From an uncultured Acidobacteriota bacterium (GTDB lineage Bacteria > Acidobacteriota > Blastocatellia > Pyrinomonadales > Pyrinomonadaceae): a stretch of 64,000 nucleotides of DNA. A model generated the notes under the pieces. That model searched no databases and was not told where the DNA came from. It was given only the letters and a program-made list of their open reading frames with translations. Shown here piece by piece: positions 25,049-34,930 of the stretch (position 1 is the first letter of the stretch; the number at the start of each line of letters is the position of its first letter). Location: contig CALMAH010000014.1 in NCBI GenBank assembly GCA_937859595.1, positions 1 through 64,000 on the forward strand, read 5' to 3'. The translations under genes were made by a program, and so were the position numbers.

Positions 25049-27412
25049 TTACTCTCTTGTTTTCAACACCGCGATCAGATCCATTCGCCTTATTCTCCAA
25101 GCAACGATGATGCCGGAAAACAAGGCGGCCAGGGCAACGATGCCTGCTGAATATAAAAATGTTCGTGCCGAGACAACCATCGGAAGCCTTATTATGTCGG
25201 CGTCCACAACCTTTGTTATCAAAAGACAGGCACCAAATCCGGCAACCCATCCGATCGGGATCGCAACAGCAGTGATCGCCGCCTGTTCGCCCAGCAACAT
25301 TTTGCCTACCTCCCCCTGGGTAAACCCAAGAACCCGAAGTGATGCAAGTTCGCGTCCCCGCTCCGCAAGGGCGATACGGGCGCCGTTATAAACTACACCG
25401 AAGGCTATGACGCACGCAAAACCGATCAGAAACGTGGTTGAGGTGCCGATGGTCTTCGCCATAGTCTCGTTAAAACTTTCGAGCGTTGAGTCGGGAAGAC
25501 TGACACCCGAGACCCCCGGGGTCGATTTAAGCTGAGAGTAGAGCTCCTCTCGCTTATATCTATCGACGGAAAGAAAAGCACCCGAAACCATTCCTCCTTC
25601 ATTCATCAGCCGGCTCAACGCATCCATCTCCATATAGGCTCCGGTACCCAGCAGGCTGTCCACTATCCGGACGACGTTTAACTCGCGCACAGGTCTGGTA
25701 CCCTCTGTGACTTCGAGTGTCAAAACCGCGCCCTCCTCAACCGCGAGCGATTCCGCCAGGGTCCGGTCGATCACGATCCCCTCTGGCGGAAGATGGATCA
25801 GATTGAGGTCCTTGTCGATAACACGTCTCAGGGTCGGTCTTTTCGAAAGCCCAAATAGACCAATTCGCCTGACCCGGTTGCCCGATCGGATGCGGGCCGG
25901 CACGACCCTATACGGTTCGACCCTTAGAACTCCCGGCATCGCAGCAAGGTCATACACCGCCCGGCCGGGCCGGGGTTCGATAAAGGATACCTCCACATCT
26001 TCCCGCTGGATATGATAGAACTGTACGTCGATGATGCGAATGATCGCGTCAAAGAAATAGAACCCAATGAACAGGAGTGCGATCGAAAGCGCAATTCCGA
26101 TCGCAGAAAGGAGTGCCTTTACGGGCTGGCGCACTAGATTGCGTACGATGATCCTTGTTTCGGTCGATAGGAGCTTCTGCATCCCCGACGTTTCCACTAT
26201 GCCGGCGTGAAAATTGGCGGGCGGCTCCGGCCTCATAGCCTCAGCCGGAGGTAAACTGACCGCTCGCAGCACTGCCGAGGCTGCCCCAATTGCCGCTGCT
26301 CCCGTGCTGATAACAACAGCCCCGATGATCACCATTGGTGAAACGCGGAAATCTGCGATCGGGAACCTGAAGAACTCCGCATATAGAGCGTTCATTCCGG
26401 AACCCATCCATGCTCCCAGCAATATTCCGGCGACAACACCGCCGGCGATCGCGATCACTGCCAATTTGAGGTAATGAAGGCCCACATCGGCATTCGAATA
26501 TCCGAAAGCCTTTAGCAATCCGATCTGCTCTCGTTCAACATTTATGAGACGGGATAGGACAAGGTGGAGAAGAAACGCCACAACACCCAAGAAAATGGCG
26601 GGGATCACCGTTCCAAATACCTGCAGTTCGGCCAATTCGTTCGAAACGAAACGATGCGAGAACTGATCGCTTCGACCATAGGCTCCAAAACCTCCGTACC
26701 GTTCCAATATCCGGTCGATCGCTTCGATAGCGCCTGCTTCGCTTGCCTGCGGTTCCAGCTTTACGGAAACGTCGTTGAAGGCATTTTCCATCTGAAACGC
26801 CGCGGCGGCCGCTCGCCGGTTGATCCAGACGATCCCGAACCTTTTGTTGTCGGGAAATATGTCACCCGGCCGTATCTCGTAGATATACTCAGGGGAAAGA
26901 GCGATCCCGACCACATGCAGCTTTCGAAGCCGGTTGTTGATAACAGCGGCTAGTTGGTCCCCGGGTGATAATGAATTGGCTTCGGCAAACGCACCGCTTA
27001 TCAGAACTTCGTCAGCGTGATCCGGTTCCACCATTCGCCCGCGGATCAGGTACAACCGGTTTAGCTGTTGATCGTCTTTTGGGGAGATCGAGACCAACTG
27101 ACCCTGCGCGGGTTCGGCAAGATCCGGTATATCAAGGGTTATCTTCGCAACTACCCTAGTCTGGACTACGGCAACGCCCGGTATTGCTGCTATCTCGCCT
27201 GCCACCGAATCCGGTGCCCGCTTTAGATTTGTGAAGACATCGGCAAAACCATATTGGCGATAATAACTATCCCGGCTTTCCAGTAGGGAGTTGTACATAC
27301 TCCGCATCGAAACGAAGGACGCAACGCCGCACGCTACCACCAACGCGGTCGCAATTACCTGACCTCGCAGATGCCACAGATCACGCAAAAGCTTTTTGTC
27401 AAGGGGTTTCAT
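25049..27412 (-). CDS. ABC transporter permease, FtsX/MacB-like
   Basis: A 787-residue permease with two FtsX domains. An N-terminal helix is followed by a large periplasmic region; then membrane segments (for example [19 protein letters not shown]), a second helix plus periplasmic domain, and a C-terminal set ([21 protein letters not shown]). [17 protein letters not shown] is the usual cytoplasmic coupling segment. With the adaptor and the ATPase it should form a MacAB/LolCDE-type mechanotransmission system; the cargo is unknown. Confidence 0.88.
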   Translation of the reverse strand: MKPLDKKLLRDLWHLRGQVIATALVVACGVASFVSMRSMYNSLLESRDSYYRQYGFADVFTNLKRAPDSVAGEIAAIPGVAVVQTRVVAKITLDIPDLAEPAQGQLVSISPKDDQQLNRLYLIRGRMVEPDHADEVLISGAFAEANSLSPGDQLAAVINNRLRKLHVVGIALSPEYIYEIRPGDIFPDNKRFGIVWINRRAAAAAFQMENAFNDVSVKLEPQASEAGAIEAIDRILERYGGFGAYGRSDQFSHRFVSNELAELQVFGTVIPAIFLGVVAFLLHLVLSRLINVEREQIGLLKAFGYSNADVGLHYLKLAVIAIAGGVVAGILLGAWMGSGMNALYAEFFRFPIADFRVSPMVIIGAVVISTGAAAIGAASAVLRAVSLPPAEAMRPEPPANFHAGIVETSGMQKLLSTETRIIVRNLVRQPVKALLSAIGIALSIALLFIGFYFFDAIIRIIDVQFYHIQREDVEVSFIEPRPGRAVYDLAAMPGVLRVEPYRVVPARIRSGNRVRRIGLFGLSKRPTLRRVIDKDLNLIHLPPEGIVIDRTLAESLAVEEGAVLTLEVTEGTRPVRELNVVRIVDSLLGTGAYMEMDALSRLMNEGGMVSGAFLSVDRYKREELYSQLKSTPGVSGVSLPDSTLESFNETMAKTIGTSTTFLIGFACVIAFGVVYNGARIALAERGRELASLRVLGFTQGEVGKMLLGEQAAITAVAIPIGWVAGFGACLLITKVVDADIIRLPMVVSARTFLYSAGIVALAALFSGIIVAWRIRRMDLIAVLKTRE

Positions 27413-27415
27413 TTG

Positions 27416-28174
27416 TCACCAAACGAGGTCCTCCGGCCTAGCCTTCGTCGTGTTCCGGTCGATTTGTGTTATTTCGCCGCTGCCGATGTAGATGACCCGA
27501 TCTGCCATCGCTGAGATCGCCGCATTATGGGTGATCACCGCGGTCGTCGTTCCAAGTTCGTGGTTAACTCGTTCGATTACCTCAAGTACGATCTTGCCGG
27601 TCTTGACGTCCAGCGCTCCTGTCGGCTCATCGCAAAGAAGCACGTCCGGCTGTTTCGCGATCGCCCGTGCGATCGCGACGCGCTGCTGTTCACCTCCCGA
27701 AAGCTGCGCAGGAAAATGATCTCTGCGTTCTGAGAGGCCTACCACGTCGAGCGCCTCTGCCGCCGACATCGGGTTCTCAGCGATCTCCGTGATCAATTGC
27801 ACATTTTCTAGCGCCGTGAGACTAGGGATCAGATTGTAAAACTGAAAAACGAAACCGACATGCTCTCGCCGAAATCTGGTCAGCTCTGCATCGTCTGCGT
27901 CTGTAAGGATATGGTCCAGATATCGGACGGTTCCGGTGGTTGGAACGTCGAGCCCGCCGATAATGTTGAGCAGCGTTGACTTGCCGCTGCCCGAGGCACC
28001 GAGAAGCACCGCAAACTCACCACGATACAGATCAAGATCGACAGAACGAAGTGCATGCACCTCCACTTCCCCCATCTGATAGATCTTGGACACCCCTCTG
28101 ACCTGAAATACAGGTTCGGTTGACGTCAAATTTGCATTTACGAACGATTCATTGTCTGCGGTTTGGGTTACCAC
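27416..28174 (-). CDS. ABC transporter ATP-binding protein, LolD/MacB-like
   Basis: A 252-residue ATPase with Walker [17 protein letters not shown], the signature [16 protein letters not shown], Walker [14 protein letters not shown] and the switch His in [10 protein letters not shown]. This sequence pattern is that of the LolD/MacB/FtsE group. It is the first gene of the three-gene operon and is separated from the permease by three bases. Confidence 0.93.
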   Translation of the reverse strand: MVTQTADNESFVNANLTSTEPVFQVRGVSKIYQMGEVEVHALRSVDLDLYRGEFAVLLGASGSGKSTLLNIIGGLDVPTTGTVRYLDHILTDADDAELTRFRREHVGFVFQFYNLIPSLTALENVQLITEIAENPMSAAEALDVVGLSERRDHFPAQLSGGEQQRVAIARAIAKQPDVLLCDEPTGALDVKTGKIVLEVIERVNHELGTTTAVITHNAAISAMADRVIYIGSGEITQIDRNTTKARPEDLVW

Positions 28175-28239
28175 GGTAGTCGATTGTGACCCCGATTCAG
28201 GTCAAATAGCAAGCAACAAAGTATTGCGTGGGCTAAGGC

Positions 28240-28944
28240 TCATTCGAAATAAAGTTCAGCCTCGAGTCTCATTGCCATCGGAAATAGAATACTGTTTTCG
28301 AGGTAGATGTGGCGCCTTAGGTCCTGCTCGAACACCCTCAGCCTTTCCACCAGTTTCCTCAGCGGGTTGTCCGCATCTGCCGAGATCATGGATCCGTCAA
28401 TTAGCTCAATTAACCTGTCGAGCAGCTTGGTCTCCCGTTCGTGTTCAACCCTGATCGAACTCATCGGGTTAGCGACCGTAACGAACGACACCGGCATCAG
28501 CGAAACAGTATGGATCGCCGCCAACTCAAGATCTCGTATGAATGGGAATAGCACCTGTTCTTCCTTTTTCATATGGGCAGAGAGCTCTCCCGCGAGCTCT
28601 TCCCAAACCGCCTCGACCGCGTTAAGAAAGGTGTCCGTAGGGGAGCAAACGGCCCGTGCTTGTTTCAGGATCGCCGGCATCTCCTCGATCGTGCGCCACG
28701 CCACATTGTGGTGATCTTTTAGGATATTGTCGATAACTTCTGCGGCTGTTCCCCAGAGCCGTTCGCCTCTCCTGTCCCCGGCAGCCTCAACTGTTTGTGA
28801 ATTTCTCGACGCCATTCCAACAGCCCCGCCTCTCGAACTGGGCGGGATCTGGTCGCCATACGCCATAGAACCCGAGGGATCGGTTTCCTTTCTTGACGTC
28901 ATGATGGCGATCGCGCCGGGTCGCTTTGTTTCCCTTGTATTCAT
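28240..28944 (-). CDS. Hemerythrin-domain protein (NO/iron-sulfur stress related)
   Basis: The 234-residue protein has an unstructured N-terminal 60 residues and a C-terminal four-helix hemerythrin domain. Likely iron ligands are in KDHHNVAWRTIEE, HMKKEEQVLFPF, VEHERETKLL and HIYLENSILFPMAMRLE. It resembles the di-iron domain of ScdA/YtfE repair proteins but lacks their N-terminal Cys-Cys domain. A strong ribosome-binding site (AGGAGAAAAG) precedes the ATG. It is divergent from the nitrate reductase cluster, which suggests a role in NO or oxidative protection. Confidence 0.8.
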   Translation of the reverse strand: MNTRETKRPGAIAIMTSRKETDPSGSMAYGDQIPPSSRGGAVGMASRNSQTVEAAGDRRGERLWGTAAEVIDNILKDHHNVAWRTIEEMPAILKQARAVCSPTDTFLNAVEAVWEELAGELSAHMKKEEQVLFPFIRDLELAAIHTVSLMPVSFVTVANPMSSIRVEHERETKLLDRLIELIDGSMISADADNPLRKLVERLRVFEQDLRRHIYLENSILFPMAMRLEAELYFE

Positions 28945-29320
28945 CTTTTCTCCTGCTTAGCTGCAAATTAAGGCAATTCCCTTGCCAGTCGGTCAAACAT
29001 AGAACCGTACCGGTTCTATAGGCACATACCCTCTTCAAAGAGGCCGAACGAATCTGGTTCAGATGCTGGCTATGTACTACATTTCGGACAACCTTTCTGC
29101 ACGCGGAGCAAAGCCTAAGCACGGAATTTCTGTGTTCTGCGTGGAAAACTTCGCGCTCGTCGTGAATTACTTTTCGGAAAAATGTGCAGCAATTGTCATG
29201 TCAGAACAGCGAGGTGTCGAAGATCTCGATGTTTGTCGCAGAAATTAAGGTGTGATATATTGCCGTGAAATGGGCATAGGTATTGCGTAATGGTTCACCA
29301 TTAGTTTCGAAATACTCGAC
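28945..29320. promoter_or_regulatory. Divergent control region between the hemerythrin and nitrate genes, with two palindromes
   Basis: No gene is convincing in this 376-base region. It holds two perfect inverted repeats. One is ATAGAACCG-TAC-CGGTTCTAT (28999-29019), about 55 bases upstream of the hemerythrin start. The other is TAATGGT-TC-ACCATTA (29288-29303), 17 bases upstream of the cytochrome b start. Both are plausible operators; the second could also form a leader hairpin near the ribosome-binding site. Confidence 0.5.
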
Positions 29321-30436
29321 ATGTCAGCCAACATCCCAGCTCATTCGCCGGATTTCAGCTATCGAAACCCTTCGATATTCGGGATTGGTGCGGCGGCCGC
29401 ACTAACCGCTCTTGTCATCGTTGGTTCGCGAAATCTTGAACATTTTGACCCGGCTCTGTTTGGCTATACCGTCGCTAGCATCGTGGCTTTTGGAGCCATT
29501 GTTTTCAGATATGCGCTCTGGCTCCAGCGACCGGCTACCCGGGCATATTTCTGGCGCGGTATCAGACTCTATTTCCAGCGAAAACGATTGGCAAGAAATA
29601 CGGCTGACGCTGCGGTGACTATTGCCACAAATCTTGCGGCGCAAAGATTCATATTTAAACGCGGTTTCAGTCGTTGGTTGATGCACTTCCTTATAATGTG
29701 GGGTTGCCTTATCTCCGCTGCCATTACATTCCCTCTGGTGTGGGGCTGGATACATTTCAAGCTTGAGGGTGAGCGGGGCTATCGAGCTCATCTATTCGGA
29801 TTTCCGATGCAGCTACTGGATGCACGCAGCGCATCCGCATGGGTGATGTTCCATGCGCTCGACATAACGGCGGTAATGGTGATCGCCGGCTGTGCCATCG
29901 CGATCCACCGACGACTAAAGGACCGCGGAGCGATAGCGTATCAGACGTTCCTATTGGATTTCACACCGCATCTGCTACTGATAGCAATATCGGTTACCGG
30001 GTTGATGCTTACCGTGTCGAGTCTGGTGTTCGGCGGATATATGTATCACTTCATCGCCCTATCACACCAGGCGACGGTGATCATGACGCTCTTCTATCTT
30101 CCTTTTGGAAAGTTTTTCCATATCGTCCAGCGGCCGGCCTCGATCGGAGTAGAGCTCTATCAGAATCGTTCAAATGAGATGCAACAGGCTGTATGTCCGA
30201 GATGCGGAATTATGTTCGCCGGGCAAATGTGGGTGGACGATCTGAAAAAGGTGGTCGGGCAGCTTGGCTTTGATTACCGGCTCGAGAACGGGCATACGCT
30301 GCAGGACTATTGCCCGCGGTGTAAGCGGATCATTCGCGGGTTAGCATACGCAGCACTTCCGGAAAAAGAGGAGTCCGTGTTCTACGGCGAAAGGATCGAG
30401 ATCGAAACCAAAGGCAGCAGGGGATCTGATGAGTAA
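29321..30436 (+). CDS. Cytochrome b-type membrane subunit of the nitrate reductase cluster (NarI/DsrM-like)
   Basis: The 371-residue protein has five to six membrane helices with several in-membrane His that could bind heme b (WLMHFLIMWG, VMFHALDI, FTPHLLLIAISVTGL, SHQATVIMTLFYLPFGKFFH). This pattern resembles NarI/DsrM-type quinol-oxidising subunits. The C-terminal 80 residues are soluble and hold two CPRC motifs (CPRCGIMF and CPRCKRII), a rubredoxin-like or zinc-ribbon site. It overlaps the reductase gene by eight bases, so the two are translationally coupled. It probably passes electrons from quinol toward the cytoplasmic reductase. Confidence 0.7.
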   Translation: MSANIPAHSPDFSYRNPSIFGIGAAAALTALVIVGSRNLEHFDPALFGYTVASIVAFGAIVFRYALWLQRPATRAYFWRGIRLYFQRKRLARNTADAAVTIATNLAAQRFIFKRGFSRWLMHFLIMWGCLISAAITFPLVWGWIHFKLEGERGYRAHLFGFPMQLLDARSASAWVMFHALDITAVMVIAGCAIAIHRRLKDRGAIAYQTFLLDFTPHLLLIAISVTGLMLTVSSLVFGGYMYHFIALSHQATVIMTLFYLPFGKFFHIVQRPASIGVELYQNRSNEMQQAVCPRCGIMFAGQMWVDDLKKVVGQLGFDYRLENGHTLQDYCPRCKRIIRGLAYAALPEKEESVFYGERIEIETKGSRGSDE

Positions 30437-32660
30437 AGTTCAAAACCTCGAAAAGATCATAGAAGAATTTGGGCCGCATTTGCACGATGCGCCCTACGGT
30501 GGATGGAAGGCTGACAGGAAGATCGACAAGATCGTGCCGACCCATTGCCCGTATTGCGCCGTGCAGTGCGGAATGAATTTGCTCGTCGAGAACAACCATG
30601 TCGTAGGGTTTGAACCACGATACGATTTTCCGGTAAATGAAGGAAAGCTTTGCCCGAAGGGTGTAACGGCCTATTTGCAAACCCATCACCCCGATCGGCT
30701 TCAATACCCCTTACTAAAAAGGAACGGTGCATTTGAAAGGATCTCGTGGGATGAGGCTCTGGACCTCATCGCTTCGAAGATGAAAGAGATCCAGGGCAAT
30801 TATGGAAAGGATGCGTTCGGCATTTATTCGGGTTCTTCACTAACAACGGAAAAGACTTATCTGATGGGCAAGTTCGCTCGGGCGGGTTTGGGCACGCGGT
30901 ACATCGATTACAACGGCAGGCTTTGTATGGTCTCTGCCGCAGCAGGAAACAATAAGGCATTTGGCGTTGATAGGGCCGCCAATCCCTGGGGCGATATTCC
31001 GTTTGCCGAGGTGTTGATAATTGCCGGAGCGAACTGTGCGGAGACTTTCCCGGTACTCAACAAGTTTCTGTGGCAACAGCGAGACAACGGCGGCAGGTGG
31101 ATCGTTATCGACCCCCGCGAAACGGCCACCGCAAGGCAGGGCGATCTTCATCTGCAATTGAAACCAGGGACGGATGTGGCTCTGGCTAACGGGATCCTCA
31201 ATGTCCTGATAACCGAAGGCCTTGTTGACGAGGATTTCATCAAGGAAAAGACGAACGATTGGGAACCGACCCGCGAAAATGCCCTCAAATATGCCCCTGA
31301 CGTCGCGTCGGAGATAACGGGTGTGCCGGCGGAGAAGATAGTGGCGGCCGCCCGGATTTACGGCAGAGCAACGACCGGGATGATCCTGCATGCGCGCGGC
31401 ATCGAGCATCACACAAACGGGGTCAACAACGTTTTGAGCTACATAAACATTGTGCTTGCGACGGGAAAGATAGGCTCAAAAGGACGGGGTTATGGCACTA
31501 TCACGGGCCAGGGCAACGGACAGGGCGGCAGGGAGCACGGGCAGAAAGCCGATCAGTTGCCGGGCCAACGGTCGATAATGAATCCGGAACATCGGCGGCA
31601 GATATGTGAAATATGGGGACTCCCCGAAGACGAACTTCCCGAAGCCGGCGTCTCGGTCGTCGAGATGTTCAATAAGATGCGGGAAGGCGAGATCCGCGGG
31701 CTTTTATCGGCGTGTAACAACGTGATGGTCTCGCTGCCGGACACGAACAAGGTTCGCGAGTCGCTGGAGGGCCTGGAGTTTTACGCTTGTATCGATTTCT
31801 TTATGTCAGAGGGGGCACGTTATGCCGATGTTGTGCTTCCGGGTACGACATGGGCTGAGGACGAAGGTGTAACAGCGAACAGCGAAGCTAGGGTGGTGAA
31901 GATCAATAAGGCCGTTGACCCGCCCGGCGAGGCAAAGCCCGAGTGGTGGGTCATCCGAGAGTTGGCGAAACGGCTGGGCCGCGAGAAATATTTTCCGCAC
32001 ACGAGCCCGGCCGAGATATTTGAGGAGCTGCGAGTGGCTTCGAAGGGCGGGACCGCAGACTACTCGGGCATAACCTACGAAAAGATCGAAAAACAGCACG
32101 GGGTGTTTTGGCCGTGTCCTTCGGATGATCATCCGGGAACGCCGCGGATGTTCGAAGATAAGTTCTATCATCCGGACGGTAAGGCAAAGTTTCACGCCAT
32201 TGAATATGTAGGTGCCGCAGAGAAACCCGACGATGAATATCCGTTGATACTCACAAGCGGACGCGTTGTCTATCAATATCTTTCAGGCAACCAGACACGA
32301 CGAATAAAATTTTTGGTCGATCAATGTCCGGAGCCATACGTCGAGATCCATCCGAAGCTCGCGATGGAGTTGAAGATCAACGACGGCGAGCGGGTCAAGG
32401 TGGTCTCTCGTCGGGGCGAAGGGGTGTTTCCGGCGCTGATAGTTAAGACAATACGGCCGGATACGATCTTTATCCCCTATCACTGGGGCGAGGAGCTTGC
32501 GGTAAATCAGCTGACCAACCCGATGCTCGATCCGACGTCGAAGATACCGGAGTACAAGGCTTGTGCCGCTCGGATCGAGAAGGTCGCGTCGCGTCAACTG
32601 CCGATACTCGGCAAGGGACGAAAAGGGGCATCTCTGAGTGAGGCAAGACAGGGAAAGTAA
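30429..32660 (+). CDS. Molybdopterin oxidoreductase, NarB/NasA-like nitrate reductase catalytic subunit
   Basis: The 743-residue protein has an N-terminal [4Fe-4S] site (Cys40, 43, 47 and 75; HCPYCAVQCG) and the bis-MGD oxidoreductase domains. The likely molybdenum ligand is Cys166 in GRLCMVSAAAG, as in the Nap/Nas branch; formate dehydrogenases have a different environment there. The C-terminal molydopterin dinucleotide domain begins near LILTSGRVVYQYLSGNQTR. There is no Tat signal, so it should be cytoplasmic. The NarK-type transporters downstream support nitrate as substrate, though another oxyanion or formate cannot be ruled out from sequence. Confidence 0.8.
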   Translation: MSKVQNLEKIIEEFGPHLHDAPYGGWKADRKIDKIVPTHCPYCAVQCGMNLLVENNHVVGFEPRYDFPVNEGKLCPKGVTAYLQTHHPDRLQYPLLKRNGAFERISWDEALDLIASKMKEIQGNYGKDAFGIYSGSSLTTEKTYLMGKFARAGLGTRYIDYNGRLCMVSAAAGNNKAFGVDRAANPWGDIPFAEVLIIAGANCAETFPVLNKFLWQQRDNGGRWIVIDPRETATARQGDLHLQLKPGTDVALANGILNVLITEGLVDEDFIKEKTNDWEPTRENALKYAPDVASEITGVPAEKIVAAARIYGRATTGMILHARGIEHHTNGVNNVLSYINIVLATGKIGSKGRGYGTITGQGNGQGGREHGQKADQLPGQRSIMNPEHRRQICEIWGLPEDELPEAGVSVVEMFNKMREGEIRGLLSACNNVMVSLPDTNKVRESLEGLEFYACIDFFMSEGARYADVVLPGTTWAEDEGVTANSEARVVKINKAVDPPGEAKPEWWVIRELAKRLGREKYFPHTSPAEIFEELRVASKGGTADYSGITYEKIEKQHGVFWPCPSDDHPGTPRMFEDKFYHPDGKAKFHAIEYVGAAEKPDDEYPLILTSGRVVYQYLSGNQTRRIKFLVDQCPEPYVEIHPKLAMELKINDGERVKVVSRRGEGVFPALIVKTIRPDTIFIPYHWGEELAVNQLTNPMLDPTSKIPEYKACAARIEKVASRQLPILGKGRKGASLSEARQGK

Positions 32661-32663
32661 ATT

Positions 32664-33311
32664 ATGCAGGAAACAATGTTCATCGATCCTCAACGCTGCA
32701 TCGGCTGCCGTTCGTGCGTCTCGGCCTGCCGCGAATGTTCGACGCATAAGGGGTATTCGATGATATTTGTGGACTACATCGACCGTGCGGAGACCACGGC
32801 GACGATGCCGACCGTCTGTATGCACTGTGATGAGCCAACCTGTGCGCTCGTGTGTCCCGCTGACGCTATCAAACAAAATGACGACGGGGTCGTTATGTCC
32901 GCTTTGAAGCCGCGATGCCTCGATTGCCGCAATTGCGTTAATGCCTGTCCGTTCGGTGTGCCGAAGTACAATTCCGAGATGTATCTGCAAATGAAATGTG
33001 ACATGTGCTATGACCGGACGAGCGAAGGACTGATGCCTATGTGTGCAAGCGTTTGCCCGACCGGCGCCATCTCGTTTGGCAAGTATGAGGACATTGTCCC
33101 GCTCAGGCGCACAAAGCCTGTCAATGCACACGTTTTCGGCAATCAGACGGTCAAGACGAAGGTCTATATGATGTTGCCGACAGAAGACGATGAGATAAAG
33201 GTGGATGGCTGCGGAGTCTTTGAGGGGCGCGTCTCGGTTGAAGGGCCGGCAACGGCAGAGTCATGGATAGATACGCAGGTCGAGGACTCCGACCGGAGAA
33301 ACGAGTTTTAA
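32664..33311 (+). CDS. Ferredoxin-like subunit with four [4Fe-4S] sites (NrfC/HybA-like)
   Basis: A 215-residue electron-transfer subunit. Four Cys groups are visible: [37 protein letters not shown] and [11 protein letters not shown] followed by CASVCP. This is the dimethylsulfoxide-reductase-type iron-sulfur subunit pattern. It has no Tat signal and starts three bases after the catalytic subunit, so it should be a cytoplasmic partner carrying electrons from the cytochrome b or Rieske protein. Confidence 0.88.
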   Translation: MQETMFIDPQRCIGCRSCVSACRECSTHKGYSMIFVDYIDRAETTATMPTVCMHCDEPTCALVCPADAIKQNDDGVVMSALKPRCLDCRNCVNACPFGVPKYNSEMYLQMKCDMCYDRTSEGLMPMCASVCPTGAISFGKYEDIVPLRRTKPVNAHVFGNQTVKTKVYMMLPTEDDEIKVDGCGVFEGRVSVEGPATAESWIDTQVEDSDRRNEF

Positions 33312-33323
33312 GGAGATATCGTT

Positions 33324-33650
33324 ATGACCGCCACCGCAAGACATCATCAATGGAAAGCGTTCTTGGATCTATTCACAGAAATCAATCGCGGACGGCCGAC
33401 TCGGCTTGGCACCTTCGAGAATGGGAATGATCTTTGGCTCGAAGCCGGCCTCGGATTCAAAGGATTGGATATGGATGACAGACATGAATTCCCTTCGATC
33501 CAGATCTTTCTTGAAGGATATCAAAGGGCAGTTGACAACGTTCGCGAGATCGTCTTCCGGCTGGGCCGCGGCGGAGAGGACGGTGTGGACATTGTCGATC
33601 TTGGCGGGAACACCACTATTTTACGGTTCGAAACAGAAGCCGAAAAGTGA
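33324..33650 (+). CDS. Small conserved-looking protein, possibly DUF5335-like
   Basis: The 108-residue soluble protein has a WKAFLDLFTEINRGRPTRLG start and an alternating charged C-terminal part. The layout resembles DUF5335 proteins, but I am not certain. It sits 12 bases after the ferredoxin subunit with a good ribosome-binding site (AAGGAG), so it belongs to the nitrate operon. Confidence 0.5.
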   Translation: MTATARHHQWKAFLDLFTEINRGRPTRLGTFENGNDLWLEAGLGFKGLDMDDRHEFPSIQIFLEGYQRAVDNVREIVFRLGRGGEDGVDIVDLGGNTTILRFETEAEK

Positions 33651-33695
33651 ACAGAAAGATCGCGTCCGCCCAAGAACGACGAAGGAGGAGCAACG

Positions 33696-34262
33696 ATGAA
33701 TGACGAACTCTCAAATGCCATCGCAAAGGTCATGTCCGACGATGGAAACGTCCGCAAAGTGACCGCGCCCCACCAGGCCGAGTTCCCATATGGCCGCGAG
33801 GACGAGGCAAGCGTGACCCGGCGGGAATTCTGCAATTTTCTCTTCCTTACATCGAGCGCATTCTTCGTTGCTTCGGCCGGCTTTGCCGCAAAGGCCGCAT
33901 ATGACGCTCGGATCCCAACCGATTTCCCGCGAATGGTGATCCCGGATGCCGAAGCGCTCTCGCCGGGCTCGGCCCTGAGCTTTTATTATCCCGGCGAACA
34001 CGATTCAGCGATCCTAGTTCGAACACCGGAGGGTGACTATTACGCATTCGGACAGAAATGCACCCATCTGATGTGTCCGGTCTATTACTCGAAAAAGACC
34101 GGCGACCTCGAGTGTCCCTGTCACGAGGGAGCGTTTGATTCACGTACGGGGGCTGTTTTGTACGGCCCGCCGCTGCGCCCTCTGGATCGGATCGAGATCG
34201 AGGTCGGCAGTGATGGCAGCGTTACCGCATTTGGAAGATATGGAGGCGGACATGGCGGATAA
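33696..34262 (+). CDS. Rieske [2Fe-2S] protein
   Basis: This 188-residue protein has a twin-arginine-like motif (TRREFCNFLF) and a membrane segment at about residues 45-68, then a Rieske domain. The cluster ligands are Cys122 and His124 (KCTHLMCP) and Cys140 and His143 (LECPCHEGAF). It is probably anchored on the periplasmic side and takes part in electron transfer to the nitrate reductase or its cytochrome. The ribosome-binding site is GGAGGAG. The next gene overlaps its end. Confidence 0.85.
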   Translation: MNDELSNAIAKVMSDDGNVRKVTAPHQAEFPYGREDEASVTRREFCNFLFLTSSAFFVASAGFAAKAAYDARIPTDFPRMVIPDAEALSPGSALSFYYPGEHDSAILVRTPEGDYYAFGQKCTHLMCPVYYSKKTGDLECPCHEGAFDSRTGAVLYGPPLRPLDRIEIEVGSDGSVTAFGRYGGGHGG

Positions 34263-34506
34263 CGGATATCCGGTGACAAGACGACGGCCTGGTTTAAAGG
34301 GCCGCGAGGCGATCTGGCAGGCCCGGCTGGTGATGCTTATCATGATCAACATCGCCCAGATGTGGATACTCTCCGCGGCCCTCGAAGCCACCCTCGCCGG
34401 GCACCACGATCAGCTTATCCCTTTGATCGCCGCCTCAGGGTTTTGTTGGCTTATCGCTCTCACGATCTTCCTCTGGTGGAAACCGGCGCCGAGAAAAGCC
34501 AAGTAG
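34252..34506 (+). CDS. Small two-helix membrane protein of the nitrate cluster
   Basis: An 84-residue protein with two membrane helices (LVMLIMINIAQMWILSAAL and LIPLIAASGFCWLIALTIFL) and a basic tail. It overlaps the Rieske gene by 11 bases and uses the GGAGG at 34242-34246 as ribosome-binding site. Likely a small accessory membrane subunit; family not recognised. Confidence 0.65.
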   Translation: MADNGYPVTRRRPGLKGREAIWQARLVMLIMINIAQMWILSAALEATLAGHHDQLIPLIAASGFCWLIALTIFLWWKPAPRKAK

Positions 34507-34507
34507 G

Positions 34508-34723
34508 ATGTTAAGGGCGATAATTGATTTTAGCACGGACGAGCACGGCGATTGGCGGGCACTGCTCGAGTGCGGGCATTATCAGCATATGCGGCACAGC
34601 CCGCCGCTCAGCAACCGCGAGTGGGTGCTCTCCGAAAAAGGACGAAACCGGAAACTTGGTGTCAAGATCATGTGCAAGAAATGCATCGATGTCGAACCTG
34701 TCCCAGATCCGGCTAAAACGTAG
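34508..34723 (+). CDS. DUF3565 family protein
   Basis: The 71-residue protein contains DEHGDWRALLECGHYQHMRH and a C-terminal CKKC, the typical pattern of DUF3565, a small probable zinc-binding protein of unknown function. It starts one base after the preceding stop codon. Confidence 0.8.
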   Translation: MLRAIIDFSTDEHGDWRALLECGHYQHMRHSPPLSNREWVLSEKGRNRKLGVKIMCKKCIDVEPVPDPAKT

Positions 34724-34788
34724 AAGATGGGCCTTGGATGAGACCGGACCTACTGCGGACTTATTCGCGCCAAGCGTTTCTTTTTCCA

Positions 34789-34817
34789 TTGACGTCTCTC
34801 GACTCGCATGCTATATC
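34789..34817 (+). promoter_or_regulatory. Candidate promoter for the transporter/porin genes
   Basis: TTGACG (34789-34794) and TATATC (34812-34817) are spaced by 17 bases in the 180-base gap upstream of the first NarK gene. It would allow the transporters to be transcribed apart from the reductase genes. Confidence 0.45.
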
Positions 34818-34930
34818 TCTCGATTTCACAATAGTTTAGCGATTCAGACCATATTCGCACCCGGCGGCATACCGTTTGCGAACGTCTTCACCGGATCCAT
34901 CCGGTGATCCTGTTGTCGTTCTTGATCAAT

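Noticed and set aside
30840-31412. 190-residue minus-strand reading frame inside the nitrate reductase gene
   Set aside because: Antisense shadow of a clearly coding region with no start signal or recognisable motif.
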